From Pseudalkalibacillus berkeleyi (GTDB taxonomy: Bacteria > Bacillota > Bacilli > Bacillales > Fictibacillaceae): 36,390 bases of DNA. The notes under the pieces were generated by a model. The model made no database searches and was not told the DNA's origin. It was given only the letters and a program-made list of their open reading frames with translations. Positions 33,788-36,390 of this stretch are shown here, one piece after another. A program made the position numbers and the translations under genes. The stretch lies in contig NZ_JAKIJS010000007.1 in NCBI RefSeq assembly GCF_021608225.1, positions 1-36,390 of the forward strand, in the 5' to 3' direction. The first letter of the stretch is position 1. The number at the start of each line of letters is the position of its first letter.

Positions 33788-34750
33788 ATGAATGGGTCCT
33801 TTAATGAATGGAATAACCTTGATCAATTCCTAAGTACGAATACGACCCAACGGTATTTAAAGCGATGTTATGACCGGCTTGAATTGTCTTCTTCTAGTGA
33901 TGAGCTCAGCTTCAATAATAGCTACAGCTTCATCTACTACGCAACCCATGGAAAAAGACACTTCGATCTATGCACTCATGCACCTTTGGAGCTTCAACCT
34001 GTTCTTCAGTACTACGGTATGGTGCAGTTATTAAAATGCTGCCTTTTGACAGTGGATCCCTATTATCCGAGTTCTACCTCGTTACTTGCTCATGGCGTAA
34101 CGACTCGAAAAAGAAAGAAACAAAACTATCTATTCCTACATGATGAAATCAAAGTACAACGGAATGGCCTGTTTCCTTATTTCTCTGAGCAATTATTTGG
34201 GATTAAACAACTCGAGGGTGACAAGTTTAAAATGAAGGATTTACTTGTCCGTGTTCCTGAGTTAAACAACTTGTTCAATCAAATGACAGGGCAAAGTCCA
34301 TTAGCGAAAATCTATAAGGATGGCACTCATTTTAAAGTGAACGTTAGTATTCTCGATGCACTACATATGACAGAAGCAAGATTTGTTCAATTCCTAAAGC
34401 AAAGATTTTGTGATGAAGAAGTAGCGATTAGTTTTAACGACCCATTCATAATGATTGATTGTAAGAATCAACCTGACCAACTCTTTTATCAAACGCTAGA
34501 TGAAAACTGGTATTGTCCATTATCGAGAGAAGGATTTGAGCCTTTTCATGAAGTTATGGTCCATTACTTATTACTCTACAATTTGAGTATGATCTGTCGT
34601 TATGAAACAGAGTGGTGGGGCGAGCTATTTCATACATTCTCCAGTAATGACTTCCCATTTATATCAAGGTATTTAACGATATCCCGAAAGAAAGTCCCTT
34701 ATATGCTTATGCAGCACTTAGAGAATCAGAAAAAAGAGGATGGGACATAA
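33788..34750 (+). CDS. yaaC: YaaC family protein
   Basis: A 320-residue protein of the YaaC family, function unknown, recognised by its length, its sequence style and its place beside guaB at the end of an rRNA operon. It has no signal peptide or membrane segment. Motifs include YYATHGKRHFDLCTH, LLAHGVTTRKRKKQNY and EGFEPFHEVMVHYLLLYNL. The ribosome site is weak (GGATGTGA) and an ATG lies four bases further in another frame. It is divergent from guaB. Confidence 0.88.
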   Translation: MNGSFNEWNNLDQFLSTNTTQRYLKRCYDRLELSSSSDELSFNNSYSFIYYATHGKRHFDLCTHAPLELQPVLQYYGMVQLLKCCLLTVDPYYPSSTSLLAHGVTTRKRKKQNYLFLHDEIKVQRNGLFPYFSEQLFGIKQLEGDKFKMKDLLVRVPELNNLFNQMTGQSPLAKIYKDGTHFKVNVSILDALHMTEARFVQFLKQRFCDEEVAISFNDPFIMIDCKNQPDQLFYQTLDENWYCPLSREGFEPFHEVMVHYLLLYNLSMICRYETEWWGELFHTFSSNDFPFISRYLTISRKKVPYMLMQHLENQKKEDGT

Positions 34751-34767
34751 ACCTGTCTTCATCCTCT
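34730..34767. terminator. terminator between convergent genes
   Basis: AGAGGATG and CATCCTCT pair across 17 bases; on the minus strand the hairpin is followed by TTTTTTCTG. The yaaC stop lies in the structure. Confidence 0.65.
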
Positions 34768-34775
34768 CTTATTAT

Positions 34776-35558
34776 TCATTGTTCGGAAATTGCAGTTGTA
34801 GCATCTACTTTAATGAATTGAGTATCATCTTTAAACGTTTCCATGCTCCAGCCTCGGGCATAAGCCCAACCACCAATATGCGTAATCATATAGGCTCGAG
34901 CCATTCCATTATCCGAATTATAATTCTCCACGACCATAATAGAATCCTCGTTTATGACATATGCGAAAAGTGAATTAGCATCAAATAATTGAAGCTGATC
35001 CTCTGTAGCTTTATAGATATCACCTGGAAATGATTCTATAAACTCATCGGTCAACAGCTTACCTTGCTTTGTGCTCGTATCTGCCTGAATGAAGTTCACA
35101 CCTACGTCATCAAATACAACCATTAATTTTTCTCCATACGTAGCATCTTGGAATGTATAATCATAACGCTCATCCCCGTGAGGTTTTTCTTTAGGTGATC
35201 CAAGAACCTCAATCACTTGATCACTCGTATCTCCCATTGAAATTCCGTTTATATTGAAAGATTCTTGAGAAGGTGCAAGTTCAATCGTGATGGCTGAAGC
35301 TTTTTTATCTTCTTGAGCATTTTCATCTGATGTTGTGTCCTCTTCAGTGTCACTAGACTCATCCGTAGTATCTACGGATTCCTCACCAGTATCTGTGTCA
35401 TTCTGTTCATCCTCTAATAGATTTTCTTGGTTCTCATCTTCTGTACTTTCCTCTGTTTTAGGCAGGTCTTCCTCTGCCTGTTCTGTAGCAGAATTAGAAC
35501 TACAAGCAGTTAGTATTAGAAAAAAAGTAACAGCAAATAATAACGAGAGTTTCTTCAT
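34776..35558 (-). CDS. acidic lipoprotein with a C-terminal folded domain
   Basis: A 260-residue lipoprotein: signal peptide, lipobox ILTAC (Cys at about 19), then a linker of about 70 residues made almost only of Glu, Asp, Thr and Ser. The domain from about residue 90 starts FNINGISMGDTSDQVIEVLG and contains HGDERYDYTF. The 'GxSxxDVxxxLGxP' opening is like that of many Bacillus envelope proteins of unknown function. A highly acidic linker is common in salt- or alkali-tolerant bacilli. No operon partner. Its promoter region is bracketed by a 14-bp inverted repeat. Confidence 0.85.
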   Translation of the reverse strand: MKKLSLLFAVTFFLILTACSSNSATEQAEEDLPKTEESTEDENQENLLEDEQNDTDTGEESVDTTDESSDTEEDTTSDENAQEDKKASAITIELAPSQESFNINGISMGDTSDQVIEVLGSPKEKPHGDERYDYTFQDATYGEKLMVVFDDVGVNFIQADTSTKQGKLLTDEFIESFPGDIYKATEDQLQLFDANSLFAYVINEDSIMVVENYNSDNGMARAYMITHIGGWAYARGWSMETFKDDTQFIKVDATTAISEQ

Positions 35559-35566
35559 ATCCTTAC

Positions 35567-35637
35567 TCCTATTCTGAATTTGAATATTAAGCTCAATACA
35601 TACATTTTATATGAGTTCTAAGGAATTTAGAATAGGA
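35567..35637. repeat. 14-bp inverted repeat around the lipoprotein promoter region
   Basis: TCCTATTCTGAATT (35567-35580) and AATTTAGAATAGGA (35624-35637) are inverted with one wobble. In a transcript reading the minus strand, the proximal arm contains the AGGAG ribosome site of the lipoprotein gene. The region between holds a possible -10 (TAAAAT). Confidence 0.5.
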
Positions 35638-35699
35638 TGATTGTCTTGCATAAGTTTATTGAAAAATGATAGATGTTTCGCGATTTAAGGTGCGATTGA

Positions 35700-36000
35700 A
35701 TGCTCCGTAGAACGATTTCTCTTCTACCGAGCACTCATACGCCCTCTTTGAGTGCTTCGTAAGATGATTTCTCCGTTACCGAGCATTCATTCCTCCTCTT
35801 TGGGTGCTTCGTAGAATGATTTTCTTGCTGCCGAGCACTCATTCCTCCTCTTTGGGTGCTCCGTAGAATGATTTTCTTGTTGCCGAGCACTCATTGCACC
35901 TCTTTAGGTGCTTCGTAGAACGATTTCCCTCCTACCGAGCACTCATTCCACCTCTTTAGGTGCTTCGTAGAACGATTTTCCCTCTACCGAGCACTCACTC
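35700..36000. repeat. 52-bp tandem array
   Basis: Six copies begin at 35700, 35752, 35804, 35856, 35908 and 35960, exactly 52 bp apart. Each has GTGCTTCGTAGAACGATTT, a variable pyrimidine-rich stretch, and CCGAGCACTCATTC. GAGCAC and the next GTGCTC/GTGCTTC are inverted, so each junction can form a hairpin (best in AGCACTC...GAGTGCT). No coding character. Confidence 0.9.
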
Positions 36001-36079
36001 CACAACTTACTTCTAATATAGATGATTTTTGGCACAAAAATCTTTCCTTATACAAGCAATAATAATAGTTGGCTCATAT

Positions 36080-36195
36080 TTGTGGTACTTCCGCACTCGC
36101 TTGTGGAACTTTCGCTCCTACTTGGGGAACTTCCTCTTTCACTTGTGGAACTTCAGCTCTCGCTTGTGGAACTTTTGCTTCCACTTGGGGAATTC
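36080..36195. repeat. 21-bp tandem array, core CTTGTGGAACTT
   Basis: Six copies of TTGTGGAACTT or TTGGGGAACTT begin at 36080, 36101, 36122, 36143, 36164 and 36185, exactly 21 bp apart, with the last about 9 bases of each unit variable. It creates seven-residue periodic spurious reading frames. Confidence 0.9.
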
Positions 36196-36274
36196 AGTAA
36201 CTTCTTACTACATGGATCTTTCAAAACCTCAATTACTTTGTAGACTCAACTCCTTGCGGACTTCTTTAAACATA

Positions 36275-36301
36275 CAAAAAAGAGCAGTCTCTCGACTACT
36301 C
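36275..36301 (-). terminator. terminator of the rRNA operon
   Basis: Minus-strand GAGTAGTC-GAGA-GACTGCTC (one G-T pair) followed by TTTTTTG, just after the 5S gene. Confidence 0.85.
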
Positions 36302-36308
36302 TCGATAG

Positions 36309-36390
36309 TGCCCGGCGACGTTCTACTCTCACAGGGGGAAGCCCCCAATTACCATTGACGCGCGAGCTTAACTTCCGTGGTCGGCTTCGG
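36309..36390 (-). rRNA. 5S ribosomal RNA, 3' part
   Basis: Minus-strand sequence CCACGGAAGTTAAGC, GGGGGCTTCCCCCTGTGAGA and GTAGAACGTCGCCGGGCA is the 3' two thirds of a Bacillus 5S rRNA. The 5' part lies beyond the window. It is the end of the rrn operon that in B. subtilis lies between gyrA and yaaC/guaB. Confidence 0.95.

Noticed and set aside
34740-34973. Plus-strand ORF overlapping the end of yaaC
   Set aside because: It is antisense to the lipoprotein gene, whose lipobox and domain structure make it the real gene.
36022-36358. Two plus-strand ORFs with seven-residue periodic Leu-rich sequence
   Set aside because: The periodicity comes from the 21-bp DNA repeat (multiple of three). No ribosome site, and the second runs into the 5S gene.

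Overview
The window looks like a chromosomal segment from a spore-forming, low-G+C Bacillaceae species. Spore-related genes are present (bofA and an alpha/beta-type small acid-soluble spore protein with a sigma-G-type promoter). The gene order is the near-origin order known from Bacillus subtilis, read in reverse: 5S rRNA end - yaaC/guaB - dacA - pdxS - pdxT - serS - tRNA-Ser ... dgk/dck ... tadA - SRP RNA - dnaX - yaaK - recR - yaaL - bofA - rrn promoter. The segment therefore lies between two rRNA operons, both on the minus strand: the 3' end of a 5S gene at the right edge, and the tandem promoters and 16S leader of the next operon at the left edge. I cannot name the genus. Acidic, Thr/Asp/Glu-rich lipoproteins hint at a salt- or alkali-tolerant lifestyle, but that is only a hint.

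From left to right: (1) 1-5300 is a conserved block: rrn promoters, bofA, yaaL, recR, yaaK, dnaX, the large Bacillus-type SRP RNA and tadA. (2) 5390-8684 is a hom-thrC-thrB threonine operon. (3) 8831-14330 is an accessory island: an ECF sigma factor, its membrane anti-sigma factor and two orphan Opp/Dpp-type permeases in one operon, followed by two paralogous lipoproteins and a third lipoprotein on the other strand. The sigma operon and the adjacent lipoprotein gene share an unusual ECF-like promoter motif. (4) 14302-17061 holds an XRE-PAS regulator, small unknown genes, the spore protein gene, a secreted protein with an ECF-type promoter, and tRNA-Arg. (5) 17430-20331 carries phoH/ylaK and the deoxynucleoside kinases. 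(6) 20473-26519 is aromatic amino acid synthesis: aroC-hisC-tyrA plus a cytosolic cyclohexadienyl-dehydratase (PheC-like) gene, all behind a T-box whose specifier reads TTC (Phe); divergent from it is the chorismate mutase-DAHP synthase gene. (7) 26737-35558 is tRNA-Ser, serS with a Ser T-box, pdxST, dacA, guaB, yaaC and a lipoprotein. (8) 35560-36390 holds two tandem-repeat arrays and the 5S end.

The best candidates for something new are the Phe T-box operon ending in a PheC-type dehydratase made from a solute-binding-protein fold, and the ECF sigma/anti-sigma/permease operon with its local promoter motif. Non-coding architecture is also rich: three short-period arrays (20, 21 and 52 bp), a 193-bp palindromic element between the aro T-box and aroC, and a repeat cluster in the serS leader that forms small hairpins with AGGAC or AGGAT loops.
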